Assembly: GCF_021534965.1 (NCBI RefSeq)
Contig: NZ_CP091037.1
Coordinates: forward strand, 970,501 to 1,034,500
DNA length: 64,000 nucleotides
Direction: 5' to 3'
Origin: Muricauda sp. SCSIO 65647
GTDB taxonomy: Bacteria > Bacteroidota > Bacteroidia > Flavobacteriales > Flavobacteriaceae
Positions 18,123 through 27,946 of the stretch are shown here, one piece after another (position 1 is the first letter of the stretch; each line of letters opens with the position of its first letter). Under the pieces are notes generated by a model. The model did not search any database. It was given only the letters and a program-made list of their open reading frames with translations, and was not told the DNA's origin. Made by a program: the position numbers and the translations under genes.

Positions 18123-19358
18123 GTGCATTCACTCTACAACATGCTGGCCCATGTGGCATGGTTCTTTGTCAAGGTGGCCTCCCCTTTCAATACCAAGTTG
18201 AACTTATTCGTTTCAGGTAGGAAAAAGGTTTTCAAGAGCCTACGATCGAAAATCGAATCTACTGACAAAACGATATGGGTACATGTGGCTTCGTTGGGAG
18301 AATTTGAACAAGGGCGTCCGTTGATGGAAACACTCAAAACCCATTATCCCGAACATAAATTGGTGCTGACCTTTTTTTCCCCCTCGGGCTATGAGGTGAA
18401 AAAGAGTACCCAAATCGCCAATATAGTGACCTATTTACCATTTGACACCCTTTCAAATGCCGTGCGCTTTCTTGATATCTTGCATCCTGAATTGGCCCTC
18501 TTTGTCAAGTATGAGGTCTGGCCCAACTATTTGCAACAGCTGCACAGAAGAAAGGTGCCCACCCTACTTATATCGGCCCTGTTTTCAAAACGACAAATCT
18601 ATTTTAAACCTTGGGGTGCTTTCATGAGGAAGAGCCTGAACAATTTTTCCCATTTTTTTGTACAGGATGAAAACTCGAAAAAAATGCTGACATCGATCGG
18701 CATGCAAAATGTGACCATCAGTGGCGATACACGGTTTGACCGTGTTGCAAAAATTCTAAAACGCAACAATGCCCTCGATTTCATGGATGCCTTTTGCGGT
18801 GATGCCCTTTGTCTTGTTGCTGGAAGCACCTGGCCCGAAGACGAAGTGATTTTGGTAGATTTCATCAACAACTCACAAAAGCCCGTCAAGTATGTTATAG
18901 CCCCCCATGACATCAAGCCGACACATATTGGAAAATTGAAGTCTTCTTTGACCAAAAGGACGATTTGTTATTCAGAACTCGGCGAGGTTGACATCACACA
19001 ATTCAACGTATTGATCATCGATACCATTGGGTTGCTCACAAAAATTTACAGCTATGCCCATATGACTTATGTCGGGGGCGGCTTTGCCACTGGCCTTCAC
19101 AACACGCTCGAACCAGCTGTTTTTGGCATTCCGGTGATAATAGGCCCCCATTATAAGGGATTTAAGGAAGCTGAAGAGCTTGTTGACCGTGGGGGCATTG
19201 TTTCTATTGATTCAAAAGATGAATTTGCCCATGTGACCAACCACTTCATATCAGACTTTGATTCTGTTCTGAAAACAGGAAAGATAAATTCAGAATACAT
19301 TTCAGAAAATATCGGTGCCACCGAGACCATCATGAAACATATCAAAACACTTCTGTAA
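18123..19358 (+). CDS. waaA: 3-deoxy-D-manno-octulosonic acid (Kdo) transferase
   Basis: A 411-residue GT30 glycosyltransferase that adds Kdo to lipid A precursor on the inner face of the cytoplasmic membrane. The GTG start gives the family N-terminus LYNMLAHVAWFFVK, one membrane anchor; an ATG six codons later would shorten it. Conserved blocks are VHVASLGEFEQGRPLM (catalytic glutamate), FVKYEVWPNYL, SGDTRFDRV, VAGSTWPEDE, APHDIKPTHI and the nucleotide-site YVGGGFATGLHNTLEPAVFG. It is divergent from the sugar operon and 28 bases before the sugar porter. Confidence 0.96.
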   Translation: MHSLYNMLAHVAWFFVKVASPFNTKLNLFVSGRKKVFKSLRSKIESTDKTIWVHVASLGEFEQGRPLMETLKTHYPEHKLVLTFFSPSGYEVKKSTQIANIVTYLPFDTLSNAVRFLDILHPELALFVKYEVWPNYLQQLHRRKVPTLLISALFSKRQIYFKPWGAFMRKSLNNFSHFFVQDENSKKMLTSIGMQNVTISGDTRFDRVAKILKRNNALDFMDAFCGDALCLVAGSTWPEDEVILVDFINNSQKPVKYVIAPHDIKPTHIGKLKSSLTKRTICYSELGEVDITQFNVLIIDTIGLLTKIYSYAHMTYVGGGFATGLHNTLEPAVFGIPVIIGPHYKGFKEAEELVDRGGIVSIDSKDEFAHVTNHFISDFDSVLKTGKINSEYISENIGATETIMKHIKTLL

Positions 19359-19386
19359 TTTTAGTCAACACAAAAAAACCAAGTCA

Positions 19387-20709
19387 ATGGACAGACGCAT
19401 TCTACTGATCTCGATTATCGTTGCCCTTGCTGGCTTTTTGTTCGGATTCGACACCGTGGTCATCTCAGGAGCGGACCAAAAACTACAATCGCTTTGGAAC
19501 TCTTCTGATACATTTCATGGCATCGTGGTCATGGGCATGGCGCTTTGGGGCACCGTAATCGGGGCATTTTTCGGTGCCATACCCACTGATAGGCTGGGTA
19601 GAAAGCAAACGTTGATTTGGATAGGAGTTCTTTATTCGGTATCGGCTTTGGGTTCTGCATTGGCAAACGACCCCTATGTCTTCGCTTTTTTTAGGTTTAT
19701 CGGTGGTCTGGGCGTTGGCGCCTCAACCATAGCCGCACCTGCCTATATTTCTGAAATTGCACCCGCCAAGAACCGCGGCAAACTAGTGGGCATGTACCAG
19801 TTCAATATCGTTTTTGGCATTATGATCGCCTATCTGTCAAACTACCTTCTCAGCGGCATCAGTGAAGACGATTGGCGATTCATGCTGGGGGCCGAGGCCA
19901 TACCAGCAATTATATATACCGCAGCGGTTTTCACGGTACCAAAAAGTCCGCGATGGTTGTTGACCAAATCAAGAGAGGATGAAGCACAAAAGATGTTAAA
20001 AAAACTTCGTTTGGACACCAGCATAGCACAACTGAAAAAAGATATGCAAGAGACGGTGGCCTCAGGTTTGGGTGAAAACATTTTTATGAAAAAGTATCGT
20101 TTTCCTGTGCTACTGGCCTTTTTGATCGCCTTTTTCAACCAATGGTCTGGAATCAATGCCTTTTTGTACTATGCTCCCAGGATTTTTGAAGAGGCGGGTC
20201 TTGGCGAAAGCACGGCCCTATTGAGCAGTATTGGCATCGGGGTCACCAATCTTCTCTTCACCCTACTGGGCATCTACCTGATCGATAGACTCGGAAGAAA
20301 ACAATTGATGTATTTTGGGTCTGCCGGTTATATCATTTCCTTGAGTCTGGTCTCGATGGCTTTCTTCTTTGGATGGACGGGTATGGCCGTTCCCATATTT
20401 TTGTTCATTTTCATTGCCTCGCACGCCATCGGGCAAGGAACGGTGATCTGGGTATTCATTTCTGAAATTTTTCCGAACCATTTGAGGGGTTCGGGCCAAG
20501 CCTTGGGCAGTTCTACCCACTGGGTATTGGCGGCCGTGATCCCGTCATTCGTACCTGTGCTGTTCGGCACCGTGGGCGCAGGATTCGTATTTGCCTTTTT
20601 CGCCTTTATGATGGTCTTGCAATTGCTATGGGTTATTTTCATGATGCCTGAAACAAAAGGCGTCTCACTTGAAGCGCTTGCCAAAAAAATGAGCGCCAAA
20701 AAATCGTGA
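19387..20709 (+). CDS. MFS sugar porter (sugar:H+ symporter family)
   Basis: A 440-residue protein with twelve membrane segments. It has the sugar-porter signatures: GFLFGFDTVVISGA in segment 1, the D-R-x-G-R-(K/R) loop as TDRLGRKQ after segment 2 and again IDRLGRKQ after segment 8, and the PxSPRWL block as VPKSPRWLL after segment 6. PETKG near the C-terminus completes the set (MPETKGVSLE). These features place it in the XylE/GLUT-like group, importing a hexose or pentose. Which sugar is unknown. It follows waaA closely and may share its transcript. The tail is short. Confidence 0.93.
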   Translation: MDRRILLISIIVALAGFLFGFDTVVISGADQKLQSLWNSSDTFHGIVVMGMALWGTVIGAFFGAIPTDRLGRKQTLIWIGVLYSVSALGSALANDPYVFAFFRFIGGLGVGASTIAAPAYISEIAPAKNRGKLVGMYQFNIVFGIMIAYLSNYLLSGISEDDWRFMLGAEAIPAIIYTAAVFTVPKSPRWLLTKSREDEAQKMLKKLRLDTSIAQLKKDMQETVASGLGENIFMKKYRFPVLLAFLIAFFNQWSGINAFLYYAPRIFEEAGLGESTALLSSIGIGVTNLLFTLLGIYLIDRLGRKQLMYFGSAGYIISLSLVSMAFFFGWTGMAVPIFLFIFIASHAIGQGTVIWVFISEIFPNHLRGSGQALGSSTHWVLAAVIPSFVPVLFGTVGAGFVFAFFAFMMVLQLLWVIFMMPETKGVSLEALAKKMSAKKS

Positions 20710-20818
20710 AGCGTCTTGTGGCGGAATATGGTTAAAATCAGTGATTTAGTCGAATATATTGCCTGAAATAGCCCTTTTTTTACGAATAATTCCTTAAATT
20801 GATGGAAATTATTCGATT

Positions 20819-20965
20819 ATGGGAAAAGGTACTACTGTCGGAACTAGCTTTTTGGATGGATTCCTAAGAATCATGGTCTTTGCCCTGATAGCGATTCTCA
20901 TCGCCATACCTGTTTGCATTGTTTTAGAGTTGCTGGGTGTCTTTGACGCGCTCGGTATTTTTTGA
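20819..20965 (+). CDS. Small single-span membrane protein (48 residues)
   Basis: ATG to TGA encodes 48 residues: a 20-residue polar start with GKGTTVGTSFLDGFLR, one hydrophobic segment (MVFALIAILIAIPVCIVL) and a short end LGVFDALGIF. The frame is clean, it lies in an otherwise empty 308-base gap, and a strong terminator follows 26 bases after the stop. Together these favour a real gene. I do not recognise a family. A spurious frame remains possible. Confidence 0.5.
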   Translation: MGKGTTVGTSFLDGFLRIMVFALIAILIAIPVCIVLELLGVFDALGIF

Positions 20966-20990
20966 CCAGACCAATATCCTCAAAAAAACA

Positions 20991-21011
20991 AAACCTCCCA
21001 AAAGGAGGTTT
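20991..21011. terminator. Bidirectional terminator
   Basis: Perfect 8-bp stem AAACCTCC / GGAGGTTT with a 5-base loop, T run on the plus side and A run on the other. It separates the small membrane protein gene from the convergent phosphofructokinase gene. Confidence 0.85.
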
Positions 21012-21017
21012 TTTCTT

Positions 21018-22319
21018 TTACATCAGAAAGGGCTGTCCCGTTGACTGAAGCACCGCAAACCAGAACTCGCTTTCAAGATCAATTTTCTTGCGCTTCTTCG
21101 TGACCGCCGATATGGGAAGGTATACGAACTTGTTGTTCACCCTACCCACCACAAATTTGGTCTTGCCCGCCATGGCCCCATGTACCGCTTGATAGGCCAG
21201 GCCACTGCAGAAGACACTATCGGTTGAATTGGCCGCAGCACTCCTGACAATATAGCTAGGGTCGATGTACTTGATGGTCACGGGAAAAATATCCTTGAAA
21301 TAGGTACTGATCTCATCTTTCAAGAACAAGCCGATATCATCATGCTGTACGTTGCCAGAAGCATCGGTTCTCACATCGTCCTTTTTGAACAAGTGTTGGC
21401 CCGCCCCTTCGGCCACGACGATCACGGCATGGTGCTTGGCCTCCAATCGCTTTCTCAAAACGGCTAGAAAACCTTTTTCACCATACAGTTCAAATCGCTG
21501 TTCAGGTACTAGCACAAAATTTACCACTGGCATGGCCAATGTGGCAGAGGCCGCAATGAAACCGCTGTCCCTACCCATCAATTTTACAATAGAAATACCA
21601 TTATAGGCCCCTTTGGCCTCATTATGGGCATCTTTCAAAATGGGGCTTGCAATATCAAAAGACGTCTCAAATCCGAATGATTTATCGATGATGTCGATAT
21701 CATTGTCAATGGTCTTGGGTATACCGATCACCGCAATGTCCAATCCCCTTTTCCGAATTTCTTCGCCAATGTCATTGACCCCTTTCAAGGTACCGTCTCC
21801 ACCGATCGCAAAAAGTAGGTCAATTTGGTTATCCACCAACGTGTCAACCATTATCGACACCTCTTGCGCCCCTCTAGAAGAGCCTAAAATAGTACCGCCA
21901 AACTGATTTATATCTTTGACCCCATCTGGAGTCAACTCTATAAAACCATGGCCTTTTTCAGGATTCAAGCCCTCATAGCCATATGGTATTCCCAAAATTC
22001 TTTTGACCCCGTAAAAATAGTGCAGGGCCATTACTACCCCGCGAATCACATTGTTGATGCCAGGGCAAAGACCACCACAGGTAACGATTGCAGCGGTGAC
22101 CTTATCTGGTTGAAAATAAATATGCTGCCTAGGGCCCGCTTTTTCTAAACACAATGGTTCTTCACTCTTATCCAAACACTGGTTATAGTGCTCAAGCGAA
22201 AGGTCATAGACCAACTTATTATCTTCTTTGACATAGTTGAAGATGTTATCTCCCCTGACAGTACTTAACTGTAGGGGAGATTTCACCTTCGGAATGCCCA
22301 AACTTTCTATATTGAACAT
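21018..22319 (-). CDS. pfkA: 6-phosphofructokinase, long ATP-type clade
   Basis: A 433-residue phosphofructokinase, longer than the 320-residue E. coli form and similar to the plant/TP0108-like group. The motifs GGLCPGINNVIRG near residue 80, AIGGDGTLKG near 170, PKTIDNDIDIID near 200 and MGRDSGFIAASA near 250 are all seen. The GGDGT glycine is the usual ATP-type residue (pyrophosphate enzymes have GGDD), while the lysine in PKTIDND is shared with pyrophosphate enzymes. I favour ATP as donor but cannot settle it from sequence. It lies after pckG on the same strand but behind a terminator, so it has its own promoter. Confidence 0.92.
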   Translation of the reverse strand: MFNIESLGIPKVKSPLQLSTVRGDNIFNYVKEDNKLVYDLSLEHYNQCLDKSEEPLCLEKAGPRQHIYFQPDKVTAAIVTCGGLCPGINNVIRGVVMALHYFYGVKRILGIPYGYEGLNPEKGHGFIELTPDGVKDINQFGGTILGSSRGAQEVSIMVDTLVDNQIDLLFAIGGDGTLKGVNDIGEEIRKRGLDIAVIGIPKTIDNDIDIIDKSFGFETSFDIASPILKDAHNEAKGAYNGISIVKLMGRDSGFIAASATLAMPVVNFVLVPEQRFELYGEKGFLAVLRKRLEAKHHAVIVVAEGAGQHLFKKDDVRTDASGNVQHDDIGLFLKDEISTYFKDIFPVTIKYIDPSYIVRSAAANSTDSVFCSGLAYQAVHGAMAGKTKFVVGRVNNKFVYLPISAVTKKRKKIDLESEFWFAVLQSTGQPFLM

Positions 22320-22337
22320 TAGTTTACGAGATTAAAA

Positions 22338-22383
22338 GTGGCCGCCAATCTCATGGTGCGAATCGATTGGCGGACCACCTTTT
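22338..22383 (-). terminator. Terminator after pckG
   Basis: A long hairpin with stem GTGG-CCGCCAATC / GATTGGCGG-A-CCAC (one bulged A) ends in TTTT on the minus strand, 15 bases after the pckG stop. Confidence 0.7.
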
Positions 22384-22397
22384 ATGATTTGGTCAGG

Positions 22398-24251
22398 TTA
22401 TATTCTTTCTGGCGCTAGTTCCCATTTTTCAGGAGATCTCCATAGACTAGAAAGAAGTAACTCTCTCATGAACGTGAACTCTTTAGGAAGCTTGTCGTAC
22501 ATTTTTTCAAAGAGTTCTTCATGACCCAATACTTCACCTTTCCATTGCTCACGGTCGATGTCCATGATTTCATCAAATTGCTCGATTGAATAATCAAGAC
22601 CTTCCCAGTTGATATCATTGTAAGTAGGCATCCAACCGATCGGACTTTCTACTGCACCTGCTTTACCTCTTACTCTACCGATGATCCACTCAAGAACTCT
22701 CATGTTATCACCGAAGCCTGGCCATTGGAAATTGCCCTCTTCATCTTTTCTGAACCAGTTTACCACGAACATTCTTGGAGGATTCTGTAGCGATCTACCG
22801 AATTGCAACCAGTGATTGAAGTAGTCTGCCATGTGGTATCCACAGAATGGCAACATTGCGAATGGGTCTCTTCTCACTTTACCTACTTGTCCGAAAGCGG
22901 CAGCCGTCATTTCAGAACCGATCGTAGAAGCGGCATAAACCCCAGAGTTCCAGTTTGTAGCTTGATATACCAAAGGCACCGTAGTACTTCTTCTACCACC
23001 TACTATGAATGCGCTGATCGGCACACCTTGAGGGTCTTCCCATTGTTCATCGATACTTGGGCATTGGCTTGCTGGGCAAGTGAAGCGAGCGTTCGGATGA
23101 GCTACTTTTTCGTCAGAACCAGCTTCGTGTACTTTTCCGTGCCAGTTAATGGTTCCTTCTGGCATTTCAGAGCCGATACCTTCCCACCATATATCACCGT
23201 CAGGAGTAATACCTACGTTAGTGAAGATACTGTTCTCTTTGATGGTTTCCATCGCATTCGGGTTTGTTTTATAATTGGTACCCGGTGCTACACCAAAGTA
23301 GCCAGCTTCAGGGTTGATCGCGTACAACCTACCGTCAGGCCCTGGTTTGATCCAAGCGATATCGTCACCTACTGTAGTGATCTCCCATCCGTCTGTTCCT
23401 TTAGGAGGGATCAACATCGCGAAGTTCGTCTTACCACATGCACTTGGGAAAGCCGCTGCTACGTACGTTTTTTCTCCTTCTGGACTTTTTGCCCCCATAA
23501 TGAGCATGTGCTCTGCCAACCATCCTTCGTCGCGAGCCATTACGGAAGCAATACGAAGTGCGAAACATTTTTTACCCAACAATGCGTTACCACCGTAACC
23601 AGAACCATAAGAAACAATGCTTCTTTCTTCTGGATAGTGTACAATATACTTCACCGTTGGGTTACATGGCCATAGCACATCTTCTTGTCCTTCTTGCAAA
23701 GGAGCACCTACAGTATGCAAACACTTGATAAATTCACCATCGGTTCCCAGTTGATCAAGTGCATCAACTCCCATACGTGTCATAATGCGCATGTTGACCA
23801 CTACATACTCTGAATCTGTGATTTCAACTCCAATCTGGGAAATAGGAGAACCTAAAGGCCCCATACAGAATGGAATCACATACATCGTACGCCCTTTCAT
23901 ACAACCTTCAAACAATGGATCTAAAGTGGCTTTCATTTCTTTAGGTGCCATCCAATTGTTTGTTGGGCCTGCATCTTCTTTTCTTCTACTACAAATAAAG
24001 GTTTTATCTTCTACTCGAGCCACATCACTGGGGTCAGAGAAACAAGCAAAGCTATTTGGTCTTTTCTCTGGATTCAGGCGTTTGAACGTACCTTTATCTA
24101 CAAGTTTCTGAGCAAGTCGATCATACTCTTCTTGTGAACCATCACACCAATAAATTTCATCAGGTTGGCATTTTGCTGCTACTTCAGAAACCCATGACCT
24201 TAGTGCGCTATGTTTCACATCTAATTTGTTTTTCATCGGTTTTGTTTCCAT
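22398..24251 (-). CDS. pckG: Phosphoenolpyruvate carboxykinase (GTP)
   Basis: The start at [10 protein letters not shown] gives 617 residues, near the normal GTP-PEPCK length. It avoids an N-terminal extension that would overlap the upstream permease. The GTP-type kinase-1a loop is [13 protein letters not shown] near residue 270, with metal and substrate residues in [12 protein letters not shown] and VGDDIAWI. The nucleotide-site [14 protein letters not shown] and NWFRKDEEG follow. It converts oxaloacetate and GTP to PEP and CO2, the entry to gluconeogenesis, suited to growth on amino acids or short acids. The gene begins 33 bases after the upstream permease. Confidence 0.96.
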   Translation of the reverse strand: METKPMKNKLDVKHSALRSWVSEVAAKCQPDEIYWCDGSQEEYDRLAQKLVDKGTFKRLNPEKRPNSFACFSDPSDVARVEDKTFICSRRKEDAGPTNNWMAPKEMKATLDPLFEGCMKGRTMYVIPFCMGPLGSPISQIGVEITDSEYVVVNMRIMTRMGVDALDQLGTDGEFIKCLHTVGAPLQEGQEDVLWPCNPTVKYIVHYPEERSIVSYGSGYGGNALLGKKCFALRIASVMARDEGWLAEHMLIMGAKSPEGEKTYVAAAFPSACGKTNFAMLIPPKGTDGWEITTVGDDIAWIKPGPDGRLYAINPEAGYFGVAPGTNYKTNPNAMETIKENSIFTNVGITPDGDIWWEGIGSEMPEGTINWHGKVHEAGSDEKVAHPNARFTCPASQCPSIDEQWEDPQGVPISAFIVGGRRSTTVPLVYQATNWNSGVYAASTIGSEMTAAAFGQVGKVRRDPFAMLPFCGYHMADYFNHWLQFGRSLQNPPRMFVVNWFRKDEEGNFQWPGFGDNMRVLEWIIGRVRGKAGAVESPIGWMPTYNDINWEGLDYSIEQFDEIMDIDREQWKGEVLGHEELFEKMYDKLPKEFTFMRELLLSSLWRSPEKWELAPERI

Positions 24252-24283
24252 TATTTCCAAATTTAAATATTTAATGTTATGTT

Positions 24284-26122
24284 TTAAAAAGGCCATACCA
24301 ACGGCACCAAGAGTACCGTTGCAATAAAAAATAATAACAATAAAGGCCCACCGACCTTTACATAGTCTAAAAAGTTATACCCGCCAGCTGATAATACCAT
24401 GGCGTTCGTCGTCGTGCCCACAGGGGTCAAAAAGGCCGTAGAGGCGCTTATGGCCACCGTTATCAAATAGGGCTTGGGGGAAACCCCAAGCGATGTTGCG
24501 GCGATCAAGGCGATAGGTGCCATTAAAACGGCCGTGGCCGAATTGTTGATGGTCTGGCTGAAACCTGTGGTCAACAAAAAGATACCGGCCAACAAAACCG
24601 TGGGGTGCAGACTACCCAAAGAATTGACCAATCCGTTTGCGGCCATTTGGGCGACCCCTGTTTTTTGCAGGGCCAGCCCCATGGGTATCATTGCGGCAAT
24701 CATGACCACGCTCGTCCAACTTATGCCCTTGTACGCTTTAGAGATGGGCACGCATCGGGTCAACATCATGATGCCGGCACATACCAAAGCGGCAATGGCG
24801 CCCGGTAATACCTTGAAGACCAGCAAAAGAATCATCAATACCAAGGTGCCCATGGCAATGTAACTTCTGGTACTCAGGGTTGCCACATTTTTTGACATGG
24901 CCTCTGGGCTTCCTGAAATTACGACATTTTCGTAAAGTGCCTTGAGTGTTTCTATATTTTCCCATGGGCCACGAATAACAAAGGCATCACCCGCTTCTAT
25001 CTTTATCTTACCTTTAAGTGGCCTATTTTTCCGTGAAGCCGCCAATAGCTGTACCCCCGATTTTCTAAGGTACTGGCCTAGATTGATCACACGGCCCACA
25101 AACACAGACTTTGGCGTGATCAACATTTCTGCCATGCCCACCTCTTGATTGATCAGTTCATTTTTCAAGGTATCTTTTTCTGCAGGCGTGGGAATAATGC
25201 CCAAACTATATTTCAATGTCAATCGGTCAACCGCTTCAGGGTCTCCTTTCACCGTAATGATGTCATGGTAGCGCATTTCGGTATCGGGCTCTGGAAGCTC
25301 TACAAAAAGTGGAACCCGTTGCTGTAACGGACTTGGGTGTCTTCGTTTCAAGCGCATGACCGCTACATGGTGCTCTTGTTCAAAATTCCAATCGCCTATC
25401 TTGGTATTGATCAAAGGTGACATTGAACGAATTCGCAAGCGATAGAGATTGTCGCCAATACTATAGCTCTCAATCCATTTGTGCATTTCGGCATCGATAT
25501 CGACCGGCCTGTTCTTGGTCTTGTGACTGGGCAGAAGACGATAGCCGATATACCTGAAATAAAGAATGGAAATTACCAAGAGCGGTAACCCTATCAACGA
25601 GAACTCGAAGAAAGAGAACCCTTCCAAATTATTTTCGATCAACGTATTACTGGCAATAATGTTCGGTGGGGTGCCCGTGAGGGTCAACAAGCCGCCGGTA
25701 TTCGACCCGAAGGCGACCGGCATCAGTAGTTTTGAGGGCAAGGTGCCAGCACTCCATGCCGCTGATACCGTTACTGGAAGCAGTGCTGCCACCGTACCGG
25801 TATTGCTCACAAACCCAGATAATAGACTGGCCCCCAAAGTCACTATGATCAATAATTTCGGCACACTTTTACCGGCCCAACTTACAAAACGCTGGCCAGC
25901 AAGGGCTGTCCACCCTGTACGCGAAAGCCCCTCACCGATAATGAACAGGGCAGCGATCATGATGACCGTGGCATTGCTAAAGCCGCTCAAGGCTTCATTC
26001 ATATCTAAAATACCCGTGAGGAACAATGTCAACATTGAGATCAGTGCCACGACATCGGGAGGGAATTTGCCCCAGATAAAAAGAACAATCGTAATGGTAA
26101 GGATGATCAGTAAGGTGACCAT
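24284..26122 (-). CDS. SLC13-family permease with two TrkA-C domains
   Basis: The ATG giving [15 protein letters not shown] is chosen; the only longer option begins with TTG inside the end of the next gene. About 612 residues. Five to six membrane segments with [13 protein letters not shown] (residues ~135-147) are followed by two cytoplasmic TrkA-C/RCK domains at about 200-370. A second membrane half contains [20 protein letters not shown] and [17 protein letters not shown]. The paired hairpin motifs are the DASS/SLC13 substrate and sodium sites. Such proteins carry dicarboxylates, sulfate or similar anions with sodium. It is 20 bases after the uspA-type gene and may share its FNR-type promoter. 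Confidence 0.9.
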   Translation of the reverse strand: MVTLLIILTITIVLFIWGKFPPDVVALISMLTLFLTGILDMNEALSGFSNATVIMIAALFIIGEGLSRTGWTALAGQRFVSWAGKSVPKLLIIVTLGASLLSGFVSNTGTVAALLPVTVSAAWSAGTLPSKLLMPVAFGSNTGGLLTLTGTPPNIIASNTLIENNLEGFSFFEFSLIGLPLLVISILYFRYIGYRLLPSHKTKNRPVDIDAEMHKWIESYSIGDNLYRLRIRSMSPLINTKIGDWNFEQEHHVAVMRLKRRHPSPLQQRVPLFVELPEPDTEMRYHDIITVKGDPEAVDRLTLKYSLGIIPTPAEKDTLKNELINQEVGMAEMLITPKSVFVGRVINLGQYLRKSGVQLLAASRKNRPLKGKIKIEAGDAFVIRGPWENIETLKALYENVVISGSPEAMSKNVATLSTRSYIAMGTLVLMILLLVFKVLPGAIAALVCAGIMMLTRCVPISKAYKGISWTSVVMIAAMIPMGLALQKTGVAQMAANGLVNSLGSLHPTVLLAGIFLLTTGFSQTINNSATAVLMAPIALIAATSLGVSPKPYLITVAISASTAFLTPVGTTTNAMVLSAGGYNFLDYVKVGGPLLLLFFIATVLLVPLVWPF

Positions 26123-26141
26123 AGTAAAATTGTTGCTAGTG

Positions 26142-26933
26142 CTAATCAAGTGTCAAAACCGGAACATCGGAATGTAGCGTCAACAATTTTGTCAACCTGC
26201 CCTCAGATGGCTTTGTTTTTTGTGCATGGTTACGGGGTAAAATGGTCAAGAGGTCAATATTTTTTTCCTCTATATAATCCAATATACCTTTTTCTATATC
26301 TTGGTTTTTTTCGAATGTGTGTTCTACATAAAAGTGTTCTAGATAGTATTCCAAAGAGTCTTCATTGGACTCAACCACAGCGTTTTCCTCGTAGATGGAG
26401 TCTTTGTAAATCGTAAGTACATGTACCTTGGCATTGAACATACGTGCGATGTGCAAGAGCATTCCCAACAAGCGCGGGTTTTCAATTTCTTCTTTGCCCA
26501 AGACCAGTGCGATCTCTTTGGGAATATTGATTTCTTCACCGTAAGGCACTGACATCACCGGGCAGTCAGCTTCCAAAACCAGGCTCGAAGTATTCGTCAA
26601 ATGCTCATCAACACTCATGTCGCCCAGAGTGCCCATGATGACCAAATCAGCTTTATTTTTTTTTCTAGCCTCTAGAACACTCTTGACCAGTTCACCCTTT
26701 ACCGTAAGCAATTCGGGCTTGAACTTGGTGCGCTTGTTCAATGAGCCGACCACTTTATCAAAACTTGCCTGCGTCTCTTTTATATCAGATTCACTGATGT
26801 TCGAAGTACTTGCATAGATGGCCTGTACCTGAATGGGTCTCTCAAAACCAACAAACCTAAGTGTATATTCCAGTGCGGCTATAGCGGGTTCCGTGAAATC
26901 AAACGGAACCAAAATTTTGCTAATGCTGCTCAT
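26142..26933 (-). CDS. Universal stress protein (tandem UspA domains)
   Basis: A 263-residue protein with two UspA folds. The N-terminal strand ILVPFDFTEPAIAALEY and the nucleotide loop VIMGTLGDMSVDEHL...SSLVLEADCPVMSVP mark the first domain. The second is degenerate, lacking a complete GxxGxxxxxxGS loop. It probably binds ATP in domain one only. It is the first gene downstream of a perfect FNR-type box and -7 element, and the SLC13 permease follows. One of three Usp proteins tied to boxes in this window. Confidence 0.9.
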   Translation of the reverse strand: MSSISKILVPFDFTEPAIAALEYTLRFVGFERPIQVQAIYASTSNISESDIKETQASFDKVVGSLNKRTKFKPELLTVKGELVKSVLEARKKNKADLVIMGTLGDMSVDEHLTNTSSLVLEADCPVMSVPYGEEINIPKEIALVLGKEEIENPRLLGMLLHIARMFNAKVHVLTIYKDSIYEENAVVESNEDSLEYYLEHFYVEHTFEKNQDIEKGILDYIEEKNIDLLTILPRNHAQKTKPSEGRLTKLLTLHSDVPVLTLD

Positions 26934-26972
26934 ACCTATGAAATTTAAATGGGTTATAATTCAATTTCGGTT

Positions 26973-27015
26973 CAAAAGTAATCTTGGGGCTTAATCCAAA
27001 ACATGACAGAAGTCA
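26973..27015 (-). promoter_or_regulatory. FNR-type promoter A (usp at 26.9 kb)
   Basis: Box TGACAGAAGTCA at 27004-27015 and a perfect -7 TACTTTTG at 26973-26980 on the minus strand. The box centre is 29.5 bp from the first -7 base. Predicted leader is about 35 bases. Confidence 0.75.
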
Positions 27016-27059
27016 GTTTTAAGATTTTCTTCATGAAAAAAAACCGGTTTTTTGAAGAA

Positions 27060-27101
27060 TGATATTTATCATACTTTTCAGATTTCTTTGGGGAGAACTT
27101 G
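27060..27101 (+). promoter_or_regulatory. FNR-type box B with variant -7 (DUF2490 gene)
   Basis: Box TGATATTTATCA at 27060-27071. At the standard 29.5-bp distance lies GAACTTG (27095-27101), a weak, shortened -7 resembling the TAACTTG of box G. The start codon of the next gene is about 20 bases after the predicted transcript start. Confidence 0.55.
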
Positions 27102-27125
27102 CGCCCGATTTCAACCTAACGGGGT

Positions 27126-27860
27126 ATGAACAATTCTAAAATGCATCCGTTCAAAACCTGGTTTTTTGTCGGATTGGCCTTAGTTGGCACCATAAGCAAA
27201 TTGTTCACTCAAGAACACCCCAAAGATGCCACGGGAACATGGATGGAGATGTTTGGCGATAATGCCATATCAAAAAAATGGAGCATTCCCGTAGCCGGTG
27301 TTCTCAGACAGTATGATTTGGCACAAGAAACAGAATTTGCTTTTTTGAGAACCGGTATTACCTATAAAATGAACGATAGGTTTGAAACTACTTTGGGGAC
27401 GGCCTATCTAGACACCCAACCTTTTGGGCATGACGATCTGGAAACCCTCAATACCGAGTTTTGGTTATATGAAGAATTTGTTATCAAAAGCACTTCGCCC
27501 TGGGCGCAACGTTTTCGATTTGAACATCGATGGATCAGCAATAGTGAGAACCATTTTTTGAACAATAGGCTCAGATACCGTTTGCAATACAAAAAATCAA
27601 TTGGCGAGAACCTTTATTTGAAATGTTCTGACGAGCCTTTTTTCAATTTTGATGAGGCCGCTATCAACCAAAATCGATTTTATCTTGGACTGGGAAGAAA
27701 GATCAACTCAGATGTTTCTTTTGAGGTCGGGTATATGAAAAACCACGTCGGCAAGCACAATTACGACCGGGTACGCATGATAGTATTGTTCAAGACCAGA
27801 TTTTTTGAAAATTCTATAAATGGTTTAACACAAGCCCATAAATTATCAATGTCGCAATAA
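27126..27860 (+). CDS. DUF2490-family putative outer-membrane protein
   Basis: 244 residues with an N-terminal hydrophobic export segment (WFFVGLALVGTISKLF). A series of aromatic-rich strands follows (RFRFEHRWISN, LRYRLQYKKSI, FYLGLGRKI), typical of the DUF2490 group of outer-membrane barrels in Bacteroidetes. The final VRMIVLFKTRFF strand is followed by a polar tail. Function of the family is unknown. It lies downstream of an FNR-type box and upstream of a TonB gene with its own box, suggesting an envelope protein made at low oxygen. Confidence 0.75.
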   Translation: MNNSKMHPFKTWFFVGLALVGTISKLFTQEHPKDATGTWMEMFGDNAISKKWSIPVAGVLRQYDLAQETEFAFLRTGITYKMNDRFETTLGTAYLDTQPFGHDDLETLNTEFWLYEEFVIKSTSPWAQRFRFEHRWISNSENHFLNNRLRYRLQYKKSIGENLYLKCSDEPFFNFDEAAINQNRFYLGLGRKINSDVSFEVGYMKNHVGKHNYDRVRMIVLFKTRFFENSINGLTQAHKLSMSQ

Positions 27861-27882
27861 AAAGTCATAAAAATTCAAAAAT

Positions 27883-27925
27883 TGACAAATATCATGTTTT
27901 AAGCGAGTCAAGGGAAGTACTTTTA
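27883..27925 (+). promoter_or_regulatory. FNR-type promoter C (tonB)
   Basis: Box TGACAAATATCA at 27883-27894 and -7 TACTTTTA at 27918-27925, exact 29.5-bp distance. The start codon of tonB follows about 17 bases after the predicted transcript start. Confidence 0.75.
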
Positions 27926-27946
27926 TTGCCATAAATAACATTCGTC

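Noticed and set aside
24251-24296. Upstream start of pckG
   Set aside because: It would overlap the permease end by 13 bases and add 15 residues not typical of the family.
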